Positions 1 to 7,600 of a stretch of 64,000 nt of DNA are shown piece by piece. Under the pieces are notes generated by a model, which was given only the letters and a program-made list of their open reading frames with translations, was not told where the DNA came from and did not search any database. The stretch comes from Allobosea psychrotolerans. GTDB taxonomy: Bacteria > Pseudomonadota > Alphaproteobacteria > Rhizobiales > Beijerinckiaceae. The stretch spans positions 87,984-151,983 of the forward strand of contig NZ_PQFZ01000016.1 in the NCBI RefSeq assembly GCF_002917105.1, read 5' to 3'. Each line of letters starts with the position of its first letter. Position 1 is the first letter of the stretch. Position numbers and translations under genes: made by a program.

Positions 1-242
1 GCGCCGCAGACGACCTGCACGGGCTCAGCCCCGCCGGTGTCGACCATGCAGACGCGCAGCCGATCGGCGTTCGGGTGCTGCTTGGCCTCGATCACATAGG
101 CGATGGTGAAGGCCTGGAGAGCCTTCGCCTTGTCCTCGACGGCCTCGACCTCGAGCCCGACGCGGGTCAGCGTCTCCGTGACGGTGTCGAGCGAATCCGT
201 GGTGTCGAGATGGTCCTTCAACCAGGACAGAGTGAACTTCAT
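1..242 (-). CDS. pheT: Phenylalanyl-tRNA synthetase beta subunit, N-terminal fragment
   Basis: Translating the minus strand from the ATG at 242 gives a protein opening MKFTLSWLKDHLDTTDSLDT and continuing through KQHPNADRLRVCMVDTGG. This is the usual PheT N-terminus running into its tRNA-binding (EMAP-like) domain; about 80 residues are present and the gene runs off the window. PheT pairs with PheS in the alpha2-beta2 enzyme that charges tRNA-Phe in the cytoplasm. The start codon overlaps the TGA of the upstream glycosyltransferase gene in an ATGA arrangement, so translation is probably coupled to that gene rather than directly to pheS. Identification is firm; only the truncation by the window edge limits it. 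Confidence 0.95.
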   Translation of the reverse strand, partial: MKFTLSWLKDHLDTTDSLDTVTETLTRVGLEVEAVEDKAKALQAFTIAYVIEAKQHPNADRLRVCMVDTGGAEPVQVVCG

Positions 243-1426
243 GAGTGTCCGTCACTTCTCAGATTGGCATGGGACATCGCGGGCGACGCAGCGTTGAGCT
301 GGTCGTCCCCATCCGTCCGGATCTTCATGGAATTGCCGCGCCAGGTGACCTCGCCGGCGATGAAGGCATAGGCCCAGACGCCGGGAAAGATCAGATCCCG
401 CAGCAACAGCGCCAGCGGCATGCGCCAGGAGAGATACCAGCCGACGCCATAGGCCAGCGCCATCTCCGCCACATACCAGGGCAGCAGCACGAGTGCCGGG
501 CCAAGCCAGGCGGAATAGCCGTAGGCCGGCGCGACGAAAGCCGCGCACAGCGCCGGCAGCAGCGGGCCGGACAGGATCTCGGGCGCGAAGAAGGGCAGGA
601 ACGTCACCCGGCGCAGGCGCGCCCAGCGGAACTGCCGCTGCACGACGTCATACAAGGAGCGCTCGCCTAAGGGCTGCTCGAAGGGCTGGCCGACGAGATG
701 GACATGCTTGCCGGCCCGGCGCACCAGCTTGGTCGCGGCGGCATCCTCGGCGATCTCCTCGCCCAGCACGGCAATGCCGCCATTGGCGTCGAGGAAGGGC
801 TTGTTCCAGAGCATCGACTTGCCCTGGGCGAAGCCGAAGCCGAGCGCCTCGCCGGCATATTGCCAGCGTGCCTGGAAGGTGTTGAGGAAGGCGCATTCAA
901 GCTCGGCCCAGAAGCCCTGCGGACGCGAGCCCGCCGGTGTCGAGCAGACGAGCCCGGTGTCGGGACGCCAGGAGGCCAGCATGCGCTGGATGTAGTCCCT
1001 CGGCATCAGCACGTTGGAATCGGCCAGGATGACCCATTCGGTCGTCGCCGCCTCCCAGCCCTTGACGCAGTTGTTGAGCTTGGGATTGGCGCTGACGGCG
1101 ACATCGCCGGTGATCAGGCTGACGCGCTCCGCGCCGAAGCGGCCGATCAATTCCTCGATCAGCGGCACGATCGGATCATCGGCATCGGCGACGCAGAAGA
1201 TCGTCTGATAGCGCGGATAGTCGAGCAGGAGGCCAGACGTCGCCGTCTCCCTGCTGAAGGCCTCGATGCCGCGCACCGGCCGCACGATCGTGACCGGGGG
1301 CTGCGCGTCGAGCAGAGCGCAGCCGGCATCCTTGCGACGCAGGCGCACGAAGGCGATCGCCTGGCAGAGCAGATTGATCGCGACGGCGAGCGCCGCGAAC
1401 AGGCCAGCCGATGCAGCCAGGCTCAC
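239..1426 (-). CDS. GT21/HpnI-like membrane glycosyltransferase inserted between pheS and pheT
   Basis: A 395-residue GT-A-type glycosyltransferase resembling ceramide glucosyltransferase (GT21) and the hopanoid enzyme HpnI. Visible features are an N-terminal hydrophobic anchor (about residues 8-28), PPVTIVRPVRG at the start of the nucleotide-sugar fold, an acidic LADSNVLM segment, GEEIAED as the probable D3 region, the RQFRW form of the (Q/R)xxRW signature, and several C-terminal hydrophobic segments. The GTG start at 1426 is favoured by a GGGGAGG Shine-Dalgarno. It begins 28 nt after the pheS stop and its TGA overlaps the pheT ATG, so it lies inside the pheST transcription unit. Substrate is unknown: ceramide-like lipid or a hopanoid are candidates, and no other hpn gene is visible. 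Confidence 0.8.
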   Translation of the reverse strand: MSLAASAGLFAALAVAINLLCQAIAFVRLRRKDAGCALLDAQPPVTIVRPVRGIEAFSRETATSGLLLDYPRYQTIFCVADADDPIVPLIEELIGRFGAERVSLITGDVAVSANPKLNNCVKGWEAATTEWVILADSNVLMPRDYIQRMLASWRPDTGLVCSTPAGSRPQGFWAELECAFLNTFQARWQYAGEALGFGFAQGKSMLWNKPFLDANGGIAVLGEEIAEDAAATKLVRRAGKHVHLVGQPFEQPLGERSLYDVVQRQFRWARLRRVTFLPFFAPEILSGPLLPALCAAFVAPAYGYSAWLGPALVLLPWYVAEMALAYGVGWYLSWRMPLALLLRDLIFPGVWAYAFIAGEVTWRGNSMKIRTDGDDQLNAASPAMSHANLRSDGHS

Positions 1427-1454
1427 CGCAACCTCCCCTGATGCGGCGACGCGC

Positions 1455-2537
1455 TCACGACGACAGCCCGCCCGTCAAGGTCGGCAGGTCGAGCGGCCGG
1501 AAGCCGTAATGGGCGAGCCAGCGCAGATCCGCCTCGAAGAAGGGGCGCAGATCCGGCATGCCGTATTTCAGCATGGCGATGCGGTCGATGCCCATGCCCC
1601 AGGCGAAGCCCTGGTAGACATCCGGATCGAGCCCGCAATTCTTCAGGACATTGGGGTGGACCATGCCGCAGCCCAGGATCTCGAGCCAATCCTCGCCTTC
1701 GCCGAAGCGGATTTCGCCGCCCTTGCGCGAGCATTGGATATCGACCTCGACCGAAGGCTCGGTGAAGGGGAAAAAGGAGGGGCGGAAGCGCATCTTGACG
1801 TTGTCGATCTCGAAGAACGCCTTGCAGAACTCCTCAAGCACCCATTTCATGTGACCCATATGGGCCTTCTTGTCGATCACGAGCCCCTCGACCTGATGGA
1901 ACATCGGGGTGTGGGTCTGGTCGGAATCCATCCGGTAGGTGCGACCGGGGCAGATCACCCGGATCGGCGGCTCCTGCGCGATCATGGTGCGAACCTGGAC
2001 CGGCGAGGTATGGGTGCGCAGCAGCTTGCGCTCGCCATTCGCATCGGGCGCGAAGAAGAAGGTGTCGTGCATCTCGCGGGCGGGATGGCCGACGGGAAAG
2101 TTCAGCTTGGTGAAGTTGAGGTCGTCGGTCTCGACATCCGGGCCTTCCGCCACCGAGAAGCCCATATCGCCGAAGATCGCGGTGATCTCGTCGATGACCT
2201 GGCTGATCGGGTGGATGCGGCCGCGCGCCTCGGGCCCCTCGCGGACCGGCAAGGTGATGTCGACGGTTTCGGAAGCGAGCCTGGCGTCGAGCGCAGCCTC
2301 GCCCAGCGCCTCCTTGCGGGCGGAGAGCGCGCCTTGCACCTTGTCGCGCAGGCCGTTGATCAGCGGCCCCTTCTCCTTGCGCTCCTCAGGCGTCATCGCG
2401 CCCAGCGTCTTGAGCAGCGCCGAGATCGAGCCGGCCTTGCCCAGCGCCGCGATCCTGACCTGCTCCAGGGCGGCCTCGTCCTGCGCGCCGGCGATGTCGG
2501 CAAGGAGGCTCGCGCCCAAGTTATCGATCTCGTTCAT
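1455..2537 (-). CDS. pheS: Phenylalanyl-tRNA synthetase alpha subunit
   Basis: Catalytic subunit of cytoplasmic phenylalanyl-tRNA synthetase. The 360-residue product has the N-terminal coiled-coil (EQVRIAALGKAGSISALLK), the class II motifs HPAREMHDTFF, LLRTHTSPVQVRTM and GRTYRMDSDQTHTPMFHQVEG, and the C-terminal GMGIDRIAMLKYGMPDLR motif 3. I chose the ATG at 2537 (MNEIDNLGASLL) because alignment with typical PheS proteins starts there; an in-frame ATG at 2564 would add nine residues without homology. Downstream on the same strand come the glycosyltransferase and then pheT. The rpmI-rplT pair lies about 4 kb upstream on the same strand, separated by plus-strand cargo. Confidence 0.97.
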   Translation of the reverse strand: MNEIDNLGASLLADIAGAQDEAALEQVRIAALGKAGSISALLKTLGAMTPEERKEKGPLINGLRDKVQGALSARKEALGEAALDARLASETVDITLPVREGPEARGRIHPISQVIDEITAIFGDMGFSVAEGPDVETDDLNFTKLNFPVGHPAREMHDTFFFAPDANGERKLLRTHTSPVQVRTMIAQEPPIRVICPGRTYRMDSDQTHTPMFHQVEGLVIDKKAHMGHMKWVLEEFCKAFFEIDNVKMRFRPSFFPFTEPSVEVDIQCSRKGGEIRFGEGEDWLEILGCGMVHPNVLKNCGLDPDVYQGFAWGMGIDRIAMLKYGMPDLRPFFEADLRWLAHYGFRPLDLPTLTGGLSS

Positions 2538-2665
2538 GCCTGCTCTGGTCCATTTGCGAGGCATCTTCTAGGGTGTCGCCAGCGTCGATGCTAGAGGCAA
2601 TCATGCCGGCAAAGCAGCGCTGGAACGCGAAATCCGGGCTGTTTCACAGCGATGGGTGCAATTGC

Positions 2666-3106
2666 ATGACAATCATGTCTCACTGGCAGGCGATGGCGCT
2701 GGCCGCGGCGCTCTCTGCTCTCCCCCTCGCATCCGCCGCCGCACAGGACGGCAGGCGCGTCACCGTCACCGGCGAGATCAGCGACACCTGGTGCACGGTC
2801 AGCGGGCTGATGTTCGCCAAGGGCACGGCTCATCACCAATGCGCGGTCTGGTGCGCGCTTGGCGGCATCCCGGTCAGCATCCGCGACGCCAAGGGCGAAC
2901 TCTATCTGATCCTGAAGATCGGCGACGACGAGGACAGCGCCGCCAATCCCCGCATCGCGCGGATGGCGACGCATGAGGTTGCGGTCGACGGCGAACTGCT
3001 CGAACGCGACGGCGTGAAATACCTGCTGGTCGACCGCATTGCCGACGACAAGGGCGTCATCACCATGACGCATGAGGAATACGGCATCCAGCCGTTCGGG
3101 AACTGA
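2666..3106 (+). CDS. Exported Cys/His-motif protein, first gene of a SCO-linked trio
   Basis: I do not recognise a named family with certainty. From the ATG at 2666 (or 2675) the product starts with a signal peptide (MALAAALSALPLASAAAQ) and is about 146 residues long. The mature part carries W-C, then H-H-x-x-C-A-x-x-C-A-x-G-G-x-P-V, followed by beta-rich sequence (VDGELLERDGVKYLLVDRI) that looks like a small OB-like fold. The Cys/His spacing suggests metal or thiol-redox chemistry in the periplasm. It is followed after 3 nt by another exported Cys protein and then a SCO1/SenC gene, all co-directional, so a joint role in copper or haem-protein maturation is inferred. The in-frame ATG at 2573 is unlikely because it puts about 30 residues before the signal peptide. 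Confidence 0.6.
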   Translation: MTIMSHWQAMALAAALSALPLASAAAQDGRRVTVTGEISDTWCTVSGLMFAKGTAHHQCAVWCALGGIPVSIRDAKGELYLILKIGDDEDSAANPRIARMATHEVAVDGELLERDGVKYLLVDRIADDKGVITMTHEEYGIQPFGN

Positions 3107-3109
3107 GCG

Positions 3110-3634
3110 ATGAAGGCTCTCTCCACGATACGCCTCGCGCTGATGATTTTTACAGTGTCCAGCACCGGCTCCTCCTTGGCCGCCGAAGCCTGGAATATCC
3201 CGCATGAGAAGGCCGTTGTCCTGAAGGGACGCGTCGTCGACGCGCTGTGCCAGCTCAAGGGCCGCTGTGCGCCCGATTGCGGCGCCGGCAAGCGCCAGCT
3301 CGGCCTGCTGCTGACGGATGGCACGTTCCGGCTCGTAGCCAAGTCGAACATCGATTTCGCCGGATCAATCCCCGATCTGATCGGCTTTTGCGGCAAGGAG
3401 ATCGAGGCGGATGGGCTCCTGATCGAGAACCCGGCCATAACCCTGTTCTTCGTGCAGGGCATCAGGACGGATGCGGCTGGATCCTTCGTCCCGGCCGAGC
3501 GCTTCAAGGCGGAGTGGGAGACGCAGCACGGCAAGGCCGAAGAGTGGTGGCGCGCCGATCCGGAAGCGAACCGAATCATCGCTGCGGATGGCCCGCTCGG
3601 CATCAAGGGCATGGCGCCCAAGCCAAAGCCCTGA
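3110..3634 (+). CDS. Exported Cys-rich protein, second gene of the SCO-linked trio
   Basis: Unrecognised 174-residue protein. It starts with a signal peptide (IRLALMIFTVSSTGSSLAAEA) and has ALCQLKGRCAPDCGAG near mature residue 25, a cluster of three Cys that echoes the Cys motif of the preceding gene. A further Cys lies in IGFCGKEIEADGLLIENP. The layout (Cys motif, then LLLTDGTFRLVAKS beta strands) parallels its neighbour and suggests the two are distant relatives that arose by duplication. The start follows the previous stop by 3 nt, and the SCO gene starts 10 nt after its own stop, so the three form an operon. Periplasmic metal or thiol function is inference from context. Confidence 0.55.
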   Translation: MKALSTIRLALMIFTVSSTGSSLAAEAWNIPHEKAVVLKGRVVDALCQLKGRCAPDCGAGKRQLGLLLTDGTFRLVAKSNIDFAGSIPDLIGFCGKEIEADGLLIENPAITLFFVQGIRTDAAGSFVPAERFKAEWETQHGKAEEWWRADPEANRIIAADGPLGIKGMAPKPKP

Positions 3635-3644
3635 GGCACCCGCT

Positions 3645-4253
3645 ATGACCGACGGGATCGCGCGCAGGGGCGTGCTGGCCGGCCTTGCCGCTTTCGCCAC
3701 AGGACGCGCTGTCGCGCAGGATCAGGGCAGCCATCAGGGCAGCCTCCAGCATGATCGGCTCACGGCGCAGTTCGGCGGAGCTTTCACCCTCACCGATCAC
3801 ACGGGCAGGCGCGTCAGCAACGGCGATTTTCGTGGCCGCTTCATGCTGATCTATTTCGGCTTCACGCGCTGCACCGATACCTGTCCGGTTGATCTGCCGG
3901 TCATCGCGCAGGCACTCGATGCAATCGGCCCGCTCGCGGACAAGCTCGCGCCGCTTTTCATCACGGTCGACCCCGGCAACGATACGCCGCCGGTCATGGC
4001 GACCTATGTCGCCGCCTTCCATCCGCGCCTGATCGGGCTCACCGGCAGCGAAGCGGAGATCGCAGCAACCGCCAAAGCCTACAAGGTGCATCGCCGCAAG
4101 CTGACACAGCCTCACCATGGCGCGGGCGAATATGCGGTCGACCATGGCTCGCTGACCTATCTGATGGGGCCGGACGGGCGCTTCGTGACGTTGCTGCCGC
4201 ACAATTCGGGAGCCGAGCGGCTGGCCGCGATCCTGCGGAAATATCTCGCCTGA
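3645..4253 (+). CDS. SCO1/SenC-family copper chaperone / thiol-disulfide protein
   Basis: A 202-residue thioredoxin-fold protein of the SCO1/SenC family, which delivers copper to or reduces the CuA site of cytochrome oxidase and related periplasmic cuproproteins. It shows YFGFTRCTDTCPVDLP with the CxxxCP copper/redox motif, FITVDPGNDTPPVMATYV, and the downstream histidine in DHGSLTYLMGPDG. The N-terminus has twin arginines before a hydrophobic stretch (ARRGVLAGLAAFATG), suggesting Tat or lipid-independent export. The start at 3645 is 10 nt after the upstream stop. An exact 12-bp tandem duplication (3721-3744) creates a repeated QGS-H segment just after the signal peptide. It is cotranscribed with two exported Cys proteins; no oxidase gene is nearby. 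Confidence 0.85.
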   Translation: MTDGIARRGVLAGLAAFATGRAVAQDQGSHQGSLQHDRLTAQFGGAFTLTDHTGRRVSNGDFRGRFMLIYFGFTRCTDTCPVDLPVIAQALDAIGPLADKLAPLFITVDPGNDTPPVMATYVAAFHPRLIGLTGSEAEIAATAKAYKVHRRKLTQPHHGAGEYAVDHGSLTYLMGPDGRFVTLLPHNSGAERLAAILRKYLA

Positions 4254-4308
4254 GGCGACAAGGCCGGCGCAAGCGAGCTATGCAGAGCGCCTCACCGGAA
4301 CGGACGCC

Positions 4309-5070
4309 ATGGCCGACAACACCGCCCAGAAGACCTCGCCCTCCTATCGCCTCGCCGCGCTCGACCCCGACTTCATCCTCAGCGATTCCACGCGCGGGGC
4401 GCGCTTCATGCTCGAATACCAGAAGGCCGAGGACAGCCTGCGGGCACGCGGCATCGCCTCGACCATCGTGGTCTTCGGCTCGGCGCGGGTGCGCGAGGGC
4501 AATCCCTGGTACGAGGCGGCGCGGGCTTTCGCGCGGTTCGCCTCGGAGCGCGGCGGCGCCTTGACGCAAGCCGGCAACGGGCACCGCCATGTCATCGCCA
4601 CCGGCGGCGGGCCTGGCATCATGGAGGCGGCCAATCGCGGCGCGACGGAGGCCGGGGCGCTCTCGATCGGCCTCAACATCACCTTGCCGCATGAGCAGGA
4701 GCCCAATGCCTGGTCGACGCCGGACCTGACCTTCCGTTTCCATTATTTCGCGATGCGCAAGATGCATTTCGCCATGCGGGCCGCCGCGCTCGTCGCCTTC
4801 CCCGGCGGGTTTGGCACGCTGGACGAATTGTTCGAGGTGATGACGCTGGTCCAGACCGCCAAGATGCCGCCGGTGCCGATCGTGCTCTATGACAGCGCCT
4901 TCTGGAAAAGCCTGGTCAATTTCAACACGCTGCGCGAAGCCGGCTTCATCCGCCCGGAGGACCTGTCGCTGTTTGCCTTTGCCGACACGCCCGAGGAGGC
5001 CTATGCGCGCATCGTCACTGGTGCCGGCGACGGCTGGGAGCCGGCCGCAAAGGACAGCGTGCAGACGTAA
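4309..5070 (+). CDS. LOG-family protein (TIGR00730-type nucleoside monophosphate phosphoribohydrolase)
   Basis: A 253-residue Rossmann-fold protein of the LOG/lysine-decarboxylase-like family. Members hydrolyse the N-glycosidic bond of cytokinin riboside 5'-monophosphates or of AMP and other nucleotides, releasing the base and ribose 5-phosphate. The signatures are VIATGGGPGIMEAANRGA (about residues 99-116) and the catalytic FPGGFGTLDELFEV. The N-terminal extension of about 60 residues before the Rossmann core is usual for the longer bacterial LOG clade. It begins 55 nt after the SCO gene on the same strand and is followed by a palindromic repeat. Whether it acts on cytokinins or on AMP cannot be told from sequence. 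Confidence 0.88.
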   Translation: MADNTAQKTSPSYRLAALDPDFILSDSTRGARFMLEYQKAEDSLRARGIASTIVVFGSARVREGNPWYEAARAFARFASERGGALTQAGNGHRHVIATGGGPGIMEAANRGATEAGALSIGLNITLPHEQEPNAWSTPDLTFRFHYFAMRKMHFAMRAAALVAFPGGFGTLDELFEVMTLVQTAKMPPVPIVLYDSAFWKSLVNFNTLREAGFIRPEDLSLFAFADTPEEAYARIVTGAGDGWEPAAKDSVQT

Positions 5071-5077
5071 GGCTTTC

Positions 5078-5181
5078 CTGAGGAGTGGGCGTGACCCGCG
5101 TCTCGAAAGATGCTCCAGGAGGCCCCAGTGGAAGCTGGAGCATCTTTCGAGACGCCGCTTCGCGGCTCCTCAGGATGAGGG
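5078..5181. repeat. Dispersed palindromic repeat, family 1 (copy 1)
   Basis: Two 21-bp arms (5098-5118 and 5135-5155), perfectly complementary and containing GTCTCGAAAGATGCTCC, flank a 16-nt loop. Outer arms CCTGAGGAG and CTCCTCAGG extend the structure. A second copy with the same arms occurs at 39984-40089. This looks like a REP-type element of Hyphomicrobiales genomes; it lies just after the LOG gene. Confidence 0.85.
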
Positions 5182-5257
5182 CTGGAGCTTCCAAACGGCC
5201 TCCGAGGCGCCGTCCTATCAAGCGGACGCCGTGACGAGCATCGGCCGATAAGACCGC

Positions 5258-6487
5258 CTACGCACCAACGAAGCCAGCCACGGCAAGGATGGCAGTAAGG
5301 CTGGCCGTCATGCCCGACACGCTGGCGGTCTTCTCGACATCGATCCACTCGGCGAGAGAATGCGCCCGGCCGCCGGTGCCGCCCGAACCGATCTTGATCG
5401 CGGGTATGCCGAGGCTCATCGGAATATTCGCGTCGGTCGAGGAGGCCTCGTGCCTGGGCGCAAAGCCATGGGCCTGAAGGGCTGCCGTCGCAAACTGGAC
5501 GATATCGCTGTCCATCGGCGTGTTGCCGGCGGGACGATCGCCCAGCGTCCTGATGTCGACGGTGATAGCGCCTTCACTGGTCGAGCGGGCCGTGTTCTCC
5601 TGTTCCACCGCCGCGGCCACGATCGCGCGGCAACGTGCGTCGAGCCTGGCAAGCTGCTCAGCCGATTCCGACCGGAGGTCGATGTCGATCCATGCCTCCT
5701 CGGGGATAGCGTTCACCGATGTGCCGCCGCCGACAATGGAGGCGCAGAATGTGGTGCGAGGCGTTTCCGGCACCTCGATGCGGCCGAGTTCGACGATCGC
5801 CTGCGCCATGGCATAGATCGGGTTCACGATCCCGAACGCCTTGAAGCTGTGTCCGCCCGGCCCGTTGAACCGGACGGAGTAGCGTTTCGAACCGACTCCG
5901 CCGACGACGATGTTGTCCACCTGCGGACTGTCGACGGTGATGAACGCCTCGATCTGATCGCGATACCGCCCCTTGGTGAAGAGATGGCGGACGCCACGCA
6001 GGTCGCCGAGCCCTTCTTCGCCGACATCGCCGACGAACAGAATATCGTTGCGGGTTCGGATGGAGGCGGCATCCAGCGCGCGAATGAAGGCGAGCAGGAC
6101 GGCAAGGCTGCGGGTGTCGTCGCCAATTCCCGGAGCGTAGAGCTTGGTGCCCTCGCGGCGCACGGTGACGTCGGTTCCTTCCGGGAAGACCGTGTCGAGA
6201 TGCGCGGCGACCACGATCAACCCGCCATTGCCGGTGCCGCGCCTGACGCCCATGACATTGCCGATCTCGTCCTGCTCCACATCCTCGAGACCATGCGCAC
6301 GCAGCATCTCGAGATAGGCTGCGGCGCGCCGGTCCTCCTTGAAAGGTGGGGACGGAATCTCGGTCAGGGTGACGATGTCGGCAACGGTGCGGTCGTGATC
6401 GGCTGCGAGCTTTTCGACCGCCGCCTTGAAAGCGGGATGGCGGGTGATCGCGGCGATTTCGGAGGCGTGGTCGCGCTGCACTGGCAT
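5258..6487 (-). CDS. M20-family metallopeptidase (PepT/ArgE-like)
   Basis: A 409-residue zinc-dependent M20 peptidase. The five expected metal and catalytic elements are visible: AAHLDTVFPEG (metal His and catalytic Asp), GIGDDTRSLAVLLAF (bridging Asp), GDVGEEGLGDLRG (catalytic Glu and metal Glu), the dimerisation-domain segment FNGPGGHSFKAFG, and a late region with TDANIPMSLG and GGRAHSLAEW (last metal His). The start at 6487 (MPVQRDHASEIAA) has a GGGGAA Shine-Dalgarno; upstream in-frame codons lack one. It lies alone on the minus strand downstream of rplT, separated from it by a terminator. It is probably a cytoplasmic di- or tripeptidase; the exact substrate is not predictable. Confidence 0.88.
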   Translation of the reverse strand: MPVQRDHASEIAAITRHPAFKAAVEKLAADHDRTVADIVTLTEIPSPPFKEDRRAAAYLEMLRAHGLEDVEQDEIGNVMGVRRGTGNGGLIVVAAHLDTVFPEGTDVTVRREGTKLYAPGIGDDTRSLAVLLAFIRALDAASIRTRNDILFVGDVGEEGLGDLRGVRHLFTKGRYRDQIEAFITVDSPQVDNIVVGGVGSKRYSVRFNGPGGHSFKAFGIVNPIYAMAQAIVELGRIEVPETPRTTFCASIVGGGTSVNAIPEEAWIDIDLRSESAEQLARLDARCRAIVAAAVEQENTARSTSEGAITVDIRTLGDRPAGNTPMDSDIVQFATAALQAHGFAPRHEASSTDANIPMSLGIPAIKIGSGGTGGRAHSLAEWIDVEKTASVSGMTASLTAILAVAGFVGA

Positions 6488-6640
6488 TTCCCCATCATGC
6501 GGTCGGCTTGCTACAACGCAAGCTGTGCCGGCGGCCTCGGCGCGGCGCAAGGGCTCGTGGCGAACATCCGGTCTGCTTTTGTGACGATCGGAGAGCCGAT
6601 CATGCGTGCTCGTCTTTCGGCTTCCAGGGCTCGTCGCGGC

Positions 6641-6672
6641 GCAAAGAAAAAGGCCGGCATCGCTGCCGGCCT
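6641..6672 (-). terminator. Rho-independent terminator of rpmI-rplT
   Basis: On the minus strand GGCCGGCAGCGATGCCGGCC forms a compact stem-loop followed by TTTTTCTTTG, about 45 nt after the rplT stop codon. This is a canonical intrinsic terminator and separates the ribosomal protein operon from the M20 peptidase gene. Confidence 0.9.
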
Positions 6673-6714
6673 CTTCCAGATCAGTCAGGCAAAACCGCTC
6701 GAGCAGCCTTGATA

Positions 6715-7092
6715 TCAGGCAGCTTTGGGCTCGGCAGCGGCGAGCGCGCCCTTGACCGTCTCGACCACGGCGGCGAAGGCCGCAGCGTCGTCGATGGCCA
6801 TGGCCGACAGGGTCTTGCGGTCCAGCTCGAGGCCGGCCTTGTGCAGGCCGTTGATGAACATCGAGTAGACCAGGCCGTGCTCACGCACCGCAGCGTTCAG
6901 GCGCTGGATCCAGAGCGCGCGGAACGAGCGCTTCCGATTCTTGCGGTCGCGATAGGCGTATTGCATCGAGCGATCGACGGCCGCCTTGGCGGCGCGGATC
7001 GTGTTCTTGCGGCGGCCATAGAAGCCCTTGGCGGCCTTGAGTGTCTTCTTGTGCTTGGCATGGGACGTTACGCCCCGTTTCACGCGAGCCAT
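6715..7092 (-). CDS. rplT: 50S ribosomal protein L20
   Basis: A 125-residue basic protein starting MARVKRGVTSHAKHKKTLK and containing AAKGFYGRRKNTIRAAK and RKRSFRALWIQRLNAAVREH. This is full-length L20, an early 23S rRNA-binding assembly protein of the large subunit. It follows rpmI by 28 nt on the same strand. In many bacteria rplT is autoregulated with rpmI and infC in one operon; here infC is about 12 kb upstream, so that coupling is lost. A strong terminator closes the unit at 6641-6672. Confidence 0.98.
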   Translation of the reverse strand: MARVKRGVTSHAKHKKTLKAAKGFYGRRKNTIRAAKAAVDRSMQYAYRDRKNRKRSFRALWIQRLNAAVREHGLVYSMFINGLHKAGLELDRKTLSAMAIDDAAAFAAVVETVKGALAAAEPKAA

Positions 7093-7120
7093 GTGATGAT
7101 CTCCGGAAGGTTAGGGGGCG

Positions 7121-7321
7121 TCAGCCGTTGGGGAGGAAGTACTTCTTCACGTTGGCGGCGTCGCCCTCGAAAAGAACGTTCGTACCCCGGTGATTGCGGA
7201 GCTGCTTGTTGGTCCGCTTGATCATGCCGTGACGCTTTCCGGCCTGGGCGTAGAGCACCTTGCCGGTTCCGGTGATCTTGAAGCGCTTCTTGGCGCTCGA
7301 CTTCGTCTTGATCTTGGGCAT
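7121..7321 (-). CDS. rpmI: 50S ribosomal protein L35
   Basis: A 66-residue protein starting MPKIKTKSSAKKRFKITGTG with KRTNKQLRNHRG in the middle: complete L35 of the large ribosomal subunit. First gene of the two-gene rpmI-rplT unit. It is divergent from the amino-acid-binding protein gene at 7601, leaving about 280 bp that must hold both promoters. No clear L20-type pseudoknot was identified by eye in that leader. Confidence 0.98.
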   Translation of the reverse strand: MPKIKTKSSAKKRFKITGTGKVLYAQAGKRHGMIKRTNKQLRNHRGTNVLFEGDAANVKKYFLPNG

Positions 7322-7600
7322 TTCAGCTCCTCATTGGTCGCGGACGCGCGAATTGCGCCGCTTTCAGTTTTGCTTGTTCAAGAAGTGCTCTTGGGGAAGC
7401 AAAGATCGATCGCCACGGCAGCCCTTATCAGCCGGGCGATCGAAGGCCGCGCGTATGACAGAAAAGCCGCGCTATGGCAAGCGCGCGACAAGGGCTCCGC
7501 GACAAGCCGCTTGACGATATCCGGGGAACGAGCGCCAACACGTCACGACAACGTCTCACAGGGCTCGCTAAGAAGCCCACTCTACCAGAGAGGAAACATC

